Origin: JAKFYM01 sp964416595 | Lineage (GTDB): Bacteria > Bdellovibrionota > UBA1018 > CAIPTA01 | Direction: 5' to 3' | DNA length: 49,818 bases | Assembly (NCBI GenBank): GCA_964416595.1 | Contig: CAYQES010000023.1 | Location: 1 to 49,818 of the forward strand | Part shown: positions 1-8,789 of the stretch, one piece after another | Numbering within the stretch: position 1 is the first letter of the stretch | Layout: each line of letters opens with the position of its first letter | Position numbers and translations under genes: made by a program | Notes under the pieces: generated by a model | Told to the model about the DNA's origin: nothing | Databases searched by the model: none | What the model saw: only the letters and a program-made list of their open reading frames with translations

Positions 1-2043
1 ATGGAAATTTGGAACACCCGCGATAAACTCATCAAAAATCATACTGATATTGCTGATCGCCTCGATAAAGCCATCAATGATCCTGAAACAGGCTTTAAAA
101 AACAATTGGCTAATTTGAAAAGCATGAACACTGAAGTTGGCAATGCGATTGCTCAGATATCTGCACAGATCCGCGGCTTAAAGCAAGAACGGGTAAGCAT
201 TGCAAACGACTGGTACTACCGCATTATGGGCAAAGTGCAAACCTGCTATACTTCCGATGTGGTGGAGTGTGGTAGAGGCGCCACTTCTGCCATGGCTTGC
301 GTACAAGCTTATCTGCGTGGCAATCCTAAAACCGGAGCACAAAAAGCCGCCGCCGCTTACAATTTGCAAAACCTTGGCGTGCGCGCCGTTTTAAACGTGG
401 GCGACATTAAATCCACCACCGCCGTGATGGCGAAAGTAGATACAAGTAAACCCGAACAATTTAAAGCCGTAGTACGGGATCGTTTTGAAGCCATGCTCAG
501 CCGCGTGATGGCTAATTTCAATTCCATGGAGCTGCGGGGCTCTGCCAATAAAGAAGATTTATTATCCGCCGTGAACCGCGGGTACCGCCATTGCTTTGAT
601 AAAACCATGCAAGAGTTTGAAATCGAAACGGGCATCACCGGTAACCCCGTTTTGGAAAAAGAAAAATCCCTCGCCAACGACGTGCGGAACATTATGGCCC
701 GAGCTACGGATGCCATGGAATCCTTTGGTACCTCTTTTAACAAAATCTATAACCGGGATATGGCCCAATTTTCAGCCAATTGCGCTTCCGTGGATTCCAG
801 CAATCCCTATGAATCTCTCGATTGCCTCAAAAAAATCTCCGTAGTTCTTTCTTCTGGGCTTTCCGGAACCCGCCAAAACATTGGCCTAGACAACGGAGAC
901 AACTTCACCCACGAACCAACCCCTACCATTCTCAATATGGAAAGCATCGTGCTCGGCCAAGATGGAAAACCCACTGTTTCCACCCAGCAAATGGCTTGCG
1001 TGGGCTTTAATGAATGTATGGTTACTTTCGATAAAGCCTTGGACCACCACAAAACCCAGGCAGAATCACAAACCACCCAAAGAAACGATTTCGTGACCCA
1101 ACACAATACCAATGTGGATACCGTGATGACTGCCATCTCTGCACAATTCTCTGGGGTGAGCCAACTCATGGGTTCTGCCATTAATAATTTAAGTGGTAAC
1201 CTCACGGCCCTTGGCGTGTCCGGCACTGGCCTCACCACCAAAACCGTGGAAGGCGAAGCCCTCACAAAAGACGAAACCACCGGCATCTATAAAATGCCCA
1301 CCAATATGAAAGCCGCTTTGGCCAGCACTGGTGCCATCACCGAACTAGATATGGAATCCGTAGGAACCGCTACCACCGCCATGAACGAGCGGATTACATC
1401 AATGAATAGCAAAACCTCAGAAGCCGCCGTGATGAAAGGCCTCTGCTTAATCAAAGAGGGCGATAAATCAGGCATCACAAATAACTTAACTTGCGACCAA
1501 GCCACAGTTTGTGAAAACCAATTTAGCCGAGTGCTCGGGCCCTTGGAAAATTTATTACATAAGAGCCAAAAAGAGCCTGATAAAGACTCAAAAAGAGACG
1601 CTAAGAATAATTATGCAAGTTGTGAGTCTAGGGCATTAGATGCAACTCCCCCCTCTACGTCCCTTGCTGATTTAGCTGATGCTACAACTGCTGGATTGAC
1701 TAATGACCAACTAAAAAAACTGAAAGAAGACGCAAAAATTGAATTTGAAGAAAAACAAAAACAACGTCTCGCCGCCTGTGCCACCGATGCCATGGCCGAG
1801 CTAGATACTCTCGCTGGCAATGCCCGCTCCTCCATGAAGGATTCGGTAGATAAAATTCTATCGCATATCCGAAATATGAATGCAGCTTGCGCCGCCGGTG
1901 ATGAAGATGAGGCAGTGAAACATTGTAAACTTGCGAAGAAAGATACTAGCGCCACCAAGCTCCCCACCGATGAGGAGCCCACTAACCTAGAAGCGAAGAC
2001 CTCTACCAACTACAAAGATCCGCTCAGCACCAGCGGTCAGTAA
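1..2043 (+). CDS. Cys-containing protein of unknown function, possibly 5'-truncated
   Basis: The reading frame is open from the first base of the window to a TAA at 2041-2043. The ATG at position 1 may be internal, so the true N-terminus, perhaps with a signal peptide, may lie outside the window. The 680 visible residues are mostly helical-looking and hydrophilic. About a dozen cysteines are spread along the chain (for example in TCYTSDVVEC, near residues 81-90, and in CATDAMAE and MNAACAAGDE near the C-terminus), which suggests disulfides and an exported protein. The N-terminal 60 residues and residues 560-600 look like coiled coil. No enzymatic motif is recognised. It ends one base before the convergent gene at 2045. 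It could be an adhesin-like or pilus-associated secreted protein, but the sequence does not show which. Confidence 0.75.
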   Translation: MEIWNTRDKLIKNHTDIADRLDKAINDPETGFKKQLANLKSMNTEVGNAIAQISAQIRGLKQERVSIANDWYYRIMGKVQTCYTSDVVECGRGATSAMACVQAYLRGNPKTGAQKAAAAYNLQNLGVRAVLNVGDIKSTTAVMAKVDTSKPEQFKAVVRDRFEAMLSRVMANFNSMELRGSANKEDLLSAVNRGYRHCFDKTMQEFEIETGITGNPVLEKEKSLANDVRNIMARATDAMESFGTSFNKIYNRDMAQFSANCASVDSSNPYESLDCLKKISVVLSSGLSGTRQNIGLDNGDNFTHEPTPTILNMESIVLGQDGKPTVSTQQMACVGFNECMVTFDKALDHHKTQAESQTTQRNDFVTQHNTNVDTVMTAISAQFSGVSQLMGSAINNLSGNLTALGVSGTGLTTKTVEGEALTKDETTGIYKMPTNMKAALASTGAITELDMESVGTATTAMNERITSMNSKTSEAAVMKGLCLIKEGDKSGITNNLTCDQATVCENQFSRVLGPLENLLHKSQKEPDKDSKRDAKNNYASCESRALDATPPSTSLADLADATTAGLTNDQLKKLKEDAKIEFEEKQKQRLAACATDAMAELDTLAGNARSSMKDSVDKILSHIRNMNAACAAGDEDEAVKHCKLAKKDTSATKLPTDEEPTNLEAKTSTNYKDPLSTSGQ

Positions 2044-2044
2044 C

Positions 2045-2593
2045 TTAAGGTTTCACCTTACAACCCGCCAACGCCCGATGAGCCCGCTCCCGGAGCAGCT
2101 CATCGGCCTGTTTTTCTACCACGTCGAGCAATCCATCTCGGGCTTCAGTAACCTTCGTGCAAACCCGGGCTAAACCGGCCACCGCTTGCATCTTAAGCTC
2201 CCGCTCCATTTTTTCAGATTTTTTCGGGATCTCTGCCAGCGCCAAGCGGCCTAAACTTTCGGCACTATCGCCCTTGCCTCTTAACCCCAATAGATAAGTC
2301 GCAAAGGCTCTTCCGTCGATTTGTTCTTTGGAGTTGAGTGCTTTGGCTTCTAGCCAATGGATTTCTTCTAGGCTTAAGCGCTCCGCTACTTCCGTGAGGC
2401 GCTTCTCCGTAAGCGCAGGATCTGGATCCTTGGCGCCGATGCGTTTACTTTCGGCTTGGTAAATTTCTTCGAGTCTTTGGGCTGGAGCCACTACTTGTGA
2501 ACTAGTAATTTCTACTTTTGGCGTAGAAGGATGGAGCAAAAAATACGCAATCGCTCCACCTACTACTACCAAAACTAGAACAACGTACTTCAC
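2045..2593 (-). CDS. small membrane-anchored protein of unknown function
   Basis: 182 residues with a GTG start. An N-terminal hydrophobic segment (residues 3-20, rich in V, L and G) acts as signal anchor or uncleaved signal. The remaining 160 residues are hydrophilic and helical, with Ala/Leu/Glu-rich repeats resembling TPR or HEAT-like helices, ending in a short Cys-containing tail (ALAGCKVKP). It starts 4 bp after the stop of the membrane pyrophosphatase gene and is almost certainly co-transcribed with it. I do not recognise a family. An accessory role for the pump is possible only by position. Confidence 0.7.
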   Translation of the reverse strand: MKYVVLVLVVVGGAIAYFLLHPSTPKVEITSSQVVAPAQRLEEIYQAESKRIGAKDPDPALTEKRLTEVAERLSLEEIHWLEAKALNSKEQIDGRAFATYLLGLRGKGDSAESLGRLALAEIPKKSEKMERELKMQAVAGLARVCTKVTEARDGLLDVVEKQADELLRERAHRALAGCKVKP

Positions 2594-2597
2594 GCTT

Positions 2598-4658
2598 CTA
2601 TAACAAAGCGATCAGCGGCGCGATCAGAAGAGAAACCACACCCATCACCTTGATCAAAATAGAAATGCCAGGGCCCGAGGTATCTTTAAAAGGATCGCCA
2701 ACGGTGTCGCCTACCACGGCGGCTTTGTGAGCATCGGAGCCTTTTTTGTGGCCAGGGAGCTTTCCTTTTTCGATAAACTTCTTGGCGTTGTCCCAAGCGC
2801 CGCCCGCATTAGCCATGAAGAGCGCCAGGGTAGCACCTACGGCCAGGGAGCCGGCCAAGGTGCCAGCCAAAGCGGCTGGGCCAAGCAGGAATCCAACCAC
2901 GATGGGAGCAAAGATCGCTACGGTGCCGGGAAAAATCATTTCTTTCAAAGCAGCGATGGTGGCGATGTCCACAATTTTTCCAGGCTCTGGTTCCGCTTTG
3001 CCTTGGAGAAGCCCAGGGATTTCTTTAAATTGACGACCAATCTCTTGCACGATGGCGCCCGCGGCTCTGCCCACGGCTGTCATGGTGGAAGCACCCACGA
3101 TGAACGGCAAGATAGAACCGATGATGAGACCAATCAGCACTTTCGCATTGGTGAGTTCAAGGTGCATCACTTCACGGCCATTCAATTCCCGCACATGGTT
3201 GATTTCCATATTGAACGCAGAGAAAAGCGCCAATACTGTGAGAATCGCGGAACCGATCGCAAAACCTTTACCGATGGCAGCGGTGGTATTACCCACAGCA
3301 TCCAGCTCGTCAGTGATATCTCGCACTTCTTTTCCTAAACCACTCATTTCGGAAATGCCGCCGGCGTTATCGGCGATCGGTCCGTAAGCATCCACTGTCA
3401 TCACCACGGCGGTTCCGCCGAGCATGCCCACGGCAGCGATGGCGATGCCATAGAGGCCAAGGTAGTGGTTAGAAATTCCTGCGGCCAAGGCTACCACGGC
3501 CATGGGAACTACGATGGATTCCATACCCACCGCCAAACCGCGGATCACACCGGTGCCTGCTCCTGTGGTGCAAGCTTCTGCGATTTTCCGGATCGGAGTA
3601 GAAGCCGTATAGTATTCCGTAACCAAACCAATGATTCCGCCACCAAAGGCGCCCGCAGCGAGTGCGATTGTGATCGCTTGGGAAGCATTCATGAGCGGCA
3701 TCACCAGATAGGAAACGGCCGTGAGCAAAATCGGCGTGATGAGCAGGCTGTTACGGAGCACAGAAGCTGGATTGCCGTTTTTCATCAAACGCGCGATGAA
3801 AATCACGATCAAAGAAATGAATAGACCAATCGTGGATAACAAGAGTGGCAAGAGCACAGCCAACCAACGATTGTATTCTGGGTCCACATCACCCAAAGTT
3901 AATTGGGAGAGGCCTTCCAACGGAATGGTCATGGCAATGGCCATGGCGGAAACGATAGCCGCCACCATGGATTCATAAATATCGGCGCCCATGCCGGCCA
4001 CGTCGCCCACGTTATCGCCCACGTTATCGGCGATCACGCCAGGGTTACGTGGATCATCTTCCGGAATATTTTCGATTACTTTACCGGCGATATCGGCGCC
4101 AACATCGGCCGCCTTTGTGTAAATTCCGCCACCGATCCGCGCAAAAAGCGCAATGGAGCTCGCGCCCACAGCGAAAGCATGCAGCACGGTGCTGGCATGA
4201 GCTGTGTTTTTAAAATAAAGATAGAGGCCACCAATCCCGAAGAGACCAAGACCGGCCACAGCCAACCCCATCACTGCGCCACCATCCAAGGCCGTGAGTA
4301 GAGCATTGGGCTTGGAACCTTCCCGGGCTGCCTGTGCCGTGCGCACGTTGGCGTAGGTAGCGGCTTTCATTCCGCAGAAACCAGCCAAGAGCGAAAGAAA
4401 CGCGCCGGCAAAAAAACAAACCGCCGCCGCCCAGCCGAGAGCGAAAAACAGCAGCGCCATCACCACGAGGGAATACACAGCCAACACTTTGTATTCCCGT
4501 CGCAAGAAAGCCATGGAACCATCCCGCACATAACTGCCGATGCGGTTCATGGTTTCATTGCCTTCGGGCTGGGCCTTCACGCGAACGTAAAGTGCCAGCG
4601 CAATCACCAATGCCAACGGACCAACAACTAAGGGAAGGTTAAATAAACTTTCGTGCAT
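2598..4658 (-). CDS. hppA: K+-dependent membrane-bound pyrophosphatase (Na+ and/or H+ pump)
   Basis: Membrane-integral pyrophosphatase, which hydrolyses PPi and pumps cations across the inner membrane. The 686-residue polypeptide has about 16 hydrophobic helices, the usual size. Family motifs are clear: DVGADIAGKVI, then the acidic DNVGDNVGDVAG loop for Mg-PPi, and GDTVGDPFKDTSGP near the C-terminus. The subclass-diagnostic stretch GNTTAAIGKG covers residues 456-465, giving Ala460 and Gly463. Family knowledge links Ala here to the K+-dependent subclass and Lys to the K+-independent one. Glu229 in GADIYES sits where K+-dependent Na+-PPases carry their gate glutamate, so Na+ or mixed Na+/H+ transport is plausible but not proven. 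The ATG at 4658 follows AGAGGC. A small membrane-anchored gene follows in the same operon. Confidence 0.96.
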   Translation of the reverse strand: MHESLFNLPLVVGPLALVIALALYVRVKAQPEGNETMNRIGSYVRDGSMAFLRREYKVLAVYSLVVMALLFFALGWAAAVCFFAGAFLSLLAGFCGMKAATYANVRTAQAAREGSKPNALLTALDGGAVMGLAVAGLGLFGIGGLYLYFKNTAHASTVLHAFAVGASSIALFARIGGGIYTKAADVGADIAGKVIENIPEDDPRNPGVIADNVGDNVGDVAGMGADIYESMVAAIVSAMAIAMTIPLEGLSQLTLGDVDPEYNRWLAVLLPLLLSTIGLFISLIVIFIARLMKNGNPASVLRNSLLITPILLTAVSYLVMPLMNASQAITIALAAGAFGGGIIGLVTEYYTASTPIRKIAEACTTGAGTGVIRGLAVGMESIVVPMAVVALAAGISNHYLGLYGIAIAAVGMLGGTAVVMTVDAYGPIADNAGGISEMSGLGKEVRDITDELDAVGNTTAAIGKGFAIGSAILTVLALFSAFNMEINHVRELNGREVMHLELTNAKVLIGLIIGSILPFIVGASTMTAVGRAAGAIVQEIGRQFKEIPGLLQGKAEPEPGKIVDIATIAALKEMIFPGTVAIFAPIVVGFLLGPAALAGTLAGSLAVGATLALFMANAGGAWDNAKKFIEKGKLPGHKKGSDAHKAAVVGDTVGDPFKDTSGPGISILIKVMGVVSLLIAPLIALL

Positions 4659-4731
4659 TTTTTGCCTCTAAGAATGAAGTGTAGAGGATTGGTTACGAAA
4701 ACACGGTGAAAGAGTCAAGATAAGGATAGGC

Positions 4732-4773
4732 AGGAAAAAAAAATAGCGGCGCGTTAGGTAATTAATGCGCCGC
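4732..4773 (-). terminator. Rho-independent terminator after the lipoprotein gene
   Basis: Inverted repeat GCGGCGC (4746-4752) / GCGCCGC (4767-4773), with a run of A on the + strand at about 4735-4743. Read leftwards this is a GC-rich 7-bp stem followed by a T tract. It lies 12 bp beyond the stop of the minus-strand lipoprotein gene. Confidence 0.8.
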
Positions 4774-4784
4774 CTTAAAAGGAC

Positions 4785-5330
4785 TTAGCTCGCTTTGCAG
4801 GATTTTTTGATTTTTAGTTTTGTAGTAGCGGGCGCCCAAGGCCTGAACTCACGACCATTCACATAAGCTTGATGACCACGGGCACTCCACTGAGAGTTCA
4901 CGTAGAGGTATACTTGAGGCTCTACGATGGGACCGTCACTAAAATAGCTTTCATATCCGTTTTTCAAGAAGAGAGTGTTGTAGGCCACCGCATCTTTTTT
5001 ACCAGTCAATGCCTTGAACACTCCAGGAGTCACAACATAAATTTGGTAATTTTGTGAGTGATCTTGCAAAGTGTATGTCAGATATTCGTTCCAATCCCCG
5101 TAGGTTTCGTCTTCGCCAGAAATTTCCTGGTTCTGCGCCACAAGAATCACGCCTTTGCCATTTCTTAAAGCTTCTTTGATCTCATTCGCTAAAGGGCAAG
5201 AAGAAGTACGAATGGTGGCATCACTGGCCACTTTGCGATCAACAGAAGAAGAATCTCCCATTTTGTTGCCTTGGTTCGCGCAAGCCACTAGTAAAAAGCC
5301 ACTTAGTAATAGCGCTAAATTTTTACTCAT
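4785..5330 (-). CDS. lipoprotein of unknown function
   Basis: About 181 residues from the chosen ATG at 5330, which has a good Shine-Dalgarno (AAGGGGG, 6-7 bases upstream). An upstream in-frame ATG at 5354 would add eight residues in front of a typical lipoprotein signal and is less likely. The signal MSKNLALLLSGFLLVAC ends in an LVAC lipobox, so the mature protein should begin with a lipidated Cys at residue 17 and sit in the envelope. The remainder is a globular domain of 160 residues rich in Tyr/Asn, with no family recognised. Its terminator follows at once, so it is probably monocistronic, divergent from leuS. Confidence 0.8.
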   Translation of the reverse strand: MSKNLALLLSGFLLVACANQGNKMGDSSSVDRKVASDATIRTSSCPLANEIKEALRNGKGVILVAQNQEISGEDETYGDWNEYLTYTLQDHSQNYQIYVVTPGVFKALTGKKDAVAYNTLFLKNGYESYFSDGPIVEPQVYLYVNSQWSARGHQAYVNGREFRPWAPATTKLKIKKSCKAS

Positions 5331-5560
5331 AAATTCCCCCTTATATTTACTCAACCTATCGGTATGGTCTCGAGAAATATAAAAAAAAACAAGGGTTGTG
5401 AGAGGTTAAAGGCAGGTTTTACAGCGGCAATTTTACTTCACAGAAACTTCAATAGTTCCCAGGATAAATTACCTCTGTATTTATTCACGGTACTAATTCT
5501 TAAAGACCCTAATTTCCTTGCCTCTTTTTTCTCTCACAATCAAATGATAGGGTACTCAGC

Positions 5561-8323
5561 ATGCCGTACCAACCCCAAGAGATCGAAAAAAAATGGCAAA
5601 GCCATTGGGCCAAAACTAAGCCCTTTCGAGCAGAAAACCATAGTTCGAAACCCAAATACTATGTGCTCGATATGTTCCCTTATCCATCAGGTGCGGGCTT
5701 ACACGTGGGCCACCCCTTGGGCTATATCGCTTCCGATATAGTAGCCCGTTACAAGCGTCACCAAGGATTCAATGTTCTCCACCCCATGGGTTGGGACGCG
5801 TTTGGTTTACCCGCGGAACAATACGCCATCCAAACGGGCCAACATCCGGCGATCACCACGGCGCAAAACATCAAAACCTACCGGGCACAATTGGATCGCA
5901 TGGGCTTCTCTTTCGACTGGGATCGAGAAATCAACACTTCCGATCCCGCCTACTACAAATGGACCCAGTGGGTGTTCGGAGAACTTTTCGAACACTACTA
6001 TGAACCAACGGCCGATAAAGCCCGCCCGCTCTCGGAACTTACCCAACGTTTTTTAAAAGAAGGCAACCCCACGGGCGCCTACGGACCCGTGTTCACGGCC
6101 AAAGAATGGAACTCCTGGGATGATCACCAACGGGAAGCGATTTTGCAAAACCTCAGGCTTGCGTACCTAGCGGATCTTCCCGTGAATTGGTGCCCGGCCT
6201 TAGGCACCGTGCTCGCCAACGATGAAGTGAAGGATGGGCTCTCCGTGCGGGGCGGCCACCCTGTTGAGCAAAGGATCATGAAGCAATGGTCCTTGCGCAT
6301 CACCGCTTACGCGGATCGCCTCTTGGAGGGGTTGCAAAAAATTGATTGGTCCGATGCGATCAAAGAAATGCAGCGCAACTGGATCGGAAAATCCGAAGGA
6401 GCCGAAGTGGATTTTGCCGTGGAAGGCGGCCCCACAATCCGCGTGTTCACTACCCGGCCCGACACACTCTTCGGCGTAAGCTTTTTGGTGCTCGCCCCAG
6501 AAAGCTCCCTCGTGGCTGAACTAAGCACCAACAAAGAAGTTCCCGCCTATCTCGAGGAAGTAAAAAAACGCACGGAACGGGAGCGGCAAGCGGACGTAAA
6601 AAAAGTGAGCGGCGTGTTCACGGGTTCCTACGCTATCCATCCCTTTACGAAAGAAAAACTCCCCATCTGGATCGCCGATTACGTGCTCGGCGGCTACGGC
6701 ACCGGCGCCATCATGGCGGTGCCAGGGCACGATTCGAGAGATTATGCATTTGCGCAGCATTTTAAGCTTCCGATTCGGGAAGTGGTGCAAGGAGGCGATC
6801 TTACAAAAGAAGCCTTTGAATCCGAAAGTGGCGTGATCGTAAATTCTGATTTCTTGAACGGCTTGACTGCGCCCGAGGCCAAAAAGAAAGCCATTCAAAA
6901 AATTGCTGAAAAGGGCTTAGGCGTGGCTAAAACCAACTATCGTTTGCGGGATGCGATCTTCTCCCGTCAGCGCTATTGGGGCGAGCCCTTCCCCGTGTAT
7001 TACAAAAACGAATTACCCCACATTCTTCCACTGGATGAAATGCCCGTGGAGCTTCCTGCTGTGGATAAATTTTTACCTACGGAAACGGGCGAACCGCCCT
7101 TGGGCCGGGCGAAAAATTGGCAAACAAAAGAGGGCTTTCCTTTAGAACTTTCCACTATGCCGGGCTTTGCGGGCTCCTCTGCCTACTATTTGCGCTATAT
7201 GGATCCCCATAATCCGAACGCCTTGGTGGATAAAGAAGCCGCTAACTACTGGCGGGAAGTGGATCTTTATATTGGTGGCTCCGAACACGCCACGGGACAC
7301 CTCCTCTATTCCCGTTTCTGGTGCAAATTCCTTTTCGATATCGGCCTCTCCCCCTTCGATGAACCCTTTAAGAAACTCGTGAACCAGGGCATGATCCAAG
7401 GCCGCTCGAATTTTATCTATCGCTTAAAAAGTGACCCCAACACTTTCGTAAGCGCGGGCCTCAAAAAACAATACCAGGTGCAGGAATTACATGTGGATAT
7501 AGGCCTCGTGCACAACGATATCCTCAATATCCCAGCCTTCCAGGCTTCCCGCCCGGAATATAAAAGCGCTAAATTCATCCTCGAAAACGCGGACGGCAAA
7601 GAATTCTACCGCTGCGGCTTTGCCGTAGAAAAAATGAGCAAAAGCCTTTTCAATGTGGTGAATCCCGATAGCGTTTGCGACCAATACGGCGCCGATACCT
7701 TGCGGCTCTTTGAAATGTTCTTAGGCCCCTTGGAACAATTTAAGCCCTGGAATACCAGCGGCATCGAAGGCGTGAGCCGTTTTGTGCAAAAGCTGTGGCG
7801 CCTCGCCCACGGGGGCGATGGGGAAGCACTCGTGCTCGCGGAAGGCGCGGCTCCCGAGAGCGCTCTTCGAACATTGCACCAAACTATCGAAAAAGTGACC
7901 CGTGATATTGAAACGTTAAACTTTAACACTAGCGTTTCTCAGTTCATGATTTGCGTGAACGAACTTGCGCAAGCCAAGGTGTTGCATAGAGAAATCCTCG
8001 AGCCCCTTACCATCTTGCTCTCTCCTTTTGCTCCCCATTTGGCCGAAGAACTTTGGGAAAAACTTGGACATAAGGAATCCGTGTCCTCGGCCCCCTGGCC
8101 CAAAGCCAACCCAGCCTACCTCGTGGCGGATACCTTAAAAATTGCGGTGCAAGTGAACGGAAAACTTCGGGGTCAATTTGAAGTGGCCGCAGGCGCCACG
8201 GAAGAAGAGATCTTACAACAAGCATTAGCTAATCCTGATGTGAAGAAATTCACGGAAGGCAAAGAAATTAAAAAGAAAATTTATGTGCCCAAAAAACTCG
8301 TAAACCTAGTGATAGCCCCATGA
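5561..8323 (+). CDS. leuS: leucyl-tRNA synthetase
   Basis: Class Ia synthetase that charges tRNA-Leu in the cytoplasm. At 920 residues it is longer than the E. coli enzyme (860). HIGH motif HVGH at residues 48-51; GWDAFGLPAEQYA follows. The CP1 editing domain contains TTRPDTLFGV and the conserved GTGAIMAVPGHD. KMSKS is at 691-695, preceded by a long leucine-specific insertion (about 610-690). The C-terminal anticodon and tRNA-binding region ends in a VQVNGK-like segment. The insertion and the surrounding text (LVHNDILN, GPLEQFKPWNTSGIEGV) resemble Bacteroidetes-type LeuRS more than proteobacterial ones, from memory. The ATG at 5561 lacks a clear SD but begins the family's usual N-terminus. 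The stop overlaps the next start (ATGA). Confidence 0.98.
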   Translation: MPYQPQEIEKKWQSHWAKTKPFRAENHSSKPKYYVLDMFPYPSGAGLHVGHPLGYIASDIVARYKRHQGFNVLHPMGWDAFGLPAEQYAIQTGQHPAITTAQNIKTYRAQLDRMGFSFDWDREINTSDPAYYKWTQWVFGELFEHYYEPTADKARPLSELTQRFLKEGNPTGAYGPVFTAKEWNSWDDHQREAILQNLRLAYLADLPVNWCPALGTVLANDEVKDGLSVRGGHPVEQRIMKQWSLRITAYADRLLEGLQKIDWSDAIKEMQRNWIGKSEGAEVDFAVEGGPTIRVFTTRPDTLFGVSFLVLAPESSLVAELSTNKEVPAYLEEVKKRTERERQADVKKVSGVFTGSYAIHPFTKEKLPIWIADYVLGGYGTGAIMAVPGHDSRDYAFAQHFKLPIREVVQGGDLTKEAFESESGVIVNSDFLNGLTAPEAKKKAIQKIAEKGLGVAKTNYRLRDAIFSRQRYWGEPFPVYYKNELPHILPLDEMPVELPAVDKFLPTETGEPPLGRAKNWQTKEGFPLELSTMPGFAGSSAYYLRYMDPHNPNALVDKEAANYWREVDLYIGGSEHATGHLLYSRFWCKFLFDIGLSPFDEPFKKLVNQGMIQGRSNFIYRLKSDPNTFVSAGLKKQYQVQELHVDIGLVHNDILNIPAFQASRPEYKSAKFILENADGKEFYRCGFAVEKMSKSLFNVVNPDSVCDQYGADTLRLFEMFLGPLEQFKPWNTSGIEGVSRFVQKLWRLAHGGDGEALVLAEGAAPESALRTLHQTIEKVTRDIETLNFNTSVSQFMICVNELAQAKVLHREILEPLTILLSPFAPHLAEELWEKLGHKESVSSAPWPKANPAYLVADTLKIAVQVNGKLRGQFEVAAGATEEEILQQALANPDVKKFTEGKEIKKKIYVPKKLVNLVIAP

Positions 8324-8757
8324 AACTTACAACCACTTGGACCCAAAAATTCCACCTAGACGCCACCGACGGAACAAATTCCGTGCCCATGGATATTAAA
8401 CCACCCCATGGGGATGGAGCTGCTTTGAGCCCCAAGCAACTTTGCTTAGCGGCCATCACGGGCTGTACGGGGCTTGATGTGATCAGCCACCTCAATAAAC
8501 ACAAACAGCCCTATAGCTCCTTCCGTATTGAAGCCGATGCCCCCGTGACGGAAGGGCACCCTGCGGTTTTTGCCTCGGTGCAGCTCGATTTTTTCTTGGA
8601 GGGCGAGGCCCAAACCGCCCGTCTCGTGGAAGCCGTCACTCTCTCCCAAACCAAATATTGCGGAGTAAGCGCCATGATGGCTAAAAACTGTCCCATCTAT
8701 TACCGGGTGCATCTGAACGGTAGTTTAGTGCACGAAGGCCAAGCTAATTTCAAATAA
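8320..8757 (+). CDS. OsmC/Ohr-family thiol peroxidase-like protein
   Basis: 145 residues of the OsmC-like fold, a cytoplasmic family that reduces organic hydroperoxides through two cysteines. The two expected cysteines are present: Cys49 in ITGCTGLD, at the start of the central helix, and Cys114 in TKYCGVSAMM. The N-terminal LSPKQLCLAAITGC signature is typical. The branch looks closer to YhfA-type OsmC proteins than to true Ohr. The start codon overlaps the leuS stop by 4 bp, so translation is coupled. There is no functional link to leucylation beyond the shared transcript. Confidence 0.9.
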   Translation: MKLTTTWTQKFHLDATDGTNSVPMDIKPPHGDGAALSPKQLCLAAITGCTGLDVISHLNKHKQPYSSFRIEADAPVTEGHPAVFASVQLDFFLEGEAQTARLVEAVTLSQTKYCGVSAMMAKNCPIYYRVHLNGSLVHEGQANFK

Positions 8758-8789
8758 CGGATAAAATCATGGTAGAGTGAGGGGTCCCT

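Noticed and set aside
3903..4301. His-rich + strand frames inside hppA
   Set aside because: Mirror of the Asp/Val/Ala-rich coding strand of the pyrophosphatase.
5355..5560. Possible T-box leader before leuS
   Set aside because: No T-box consensus, specifier loop or terminator/antiterminator pair could be seen; the region is just AT-rich.
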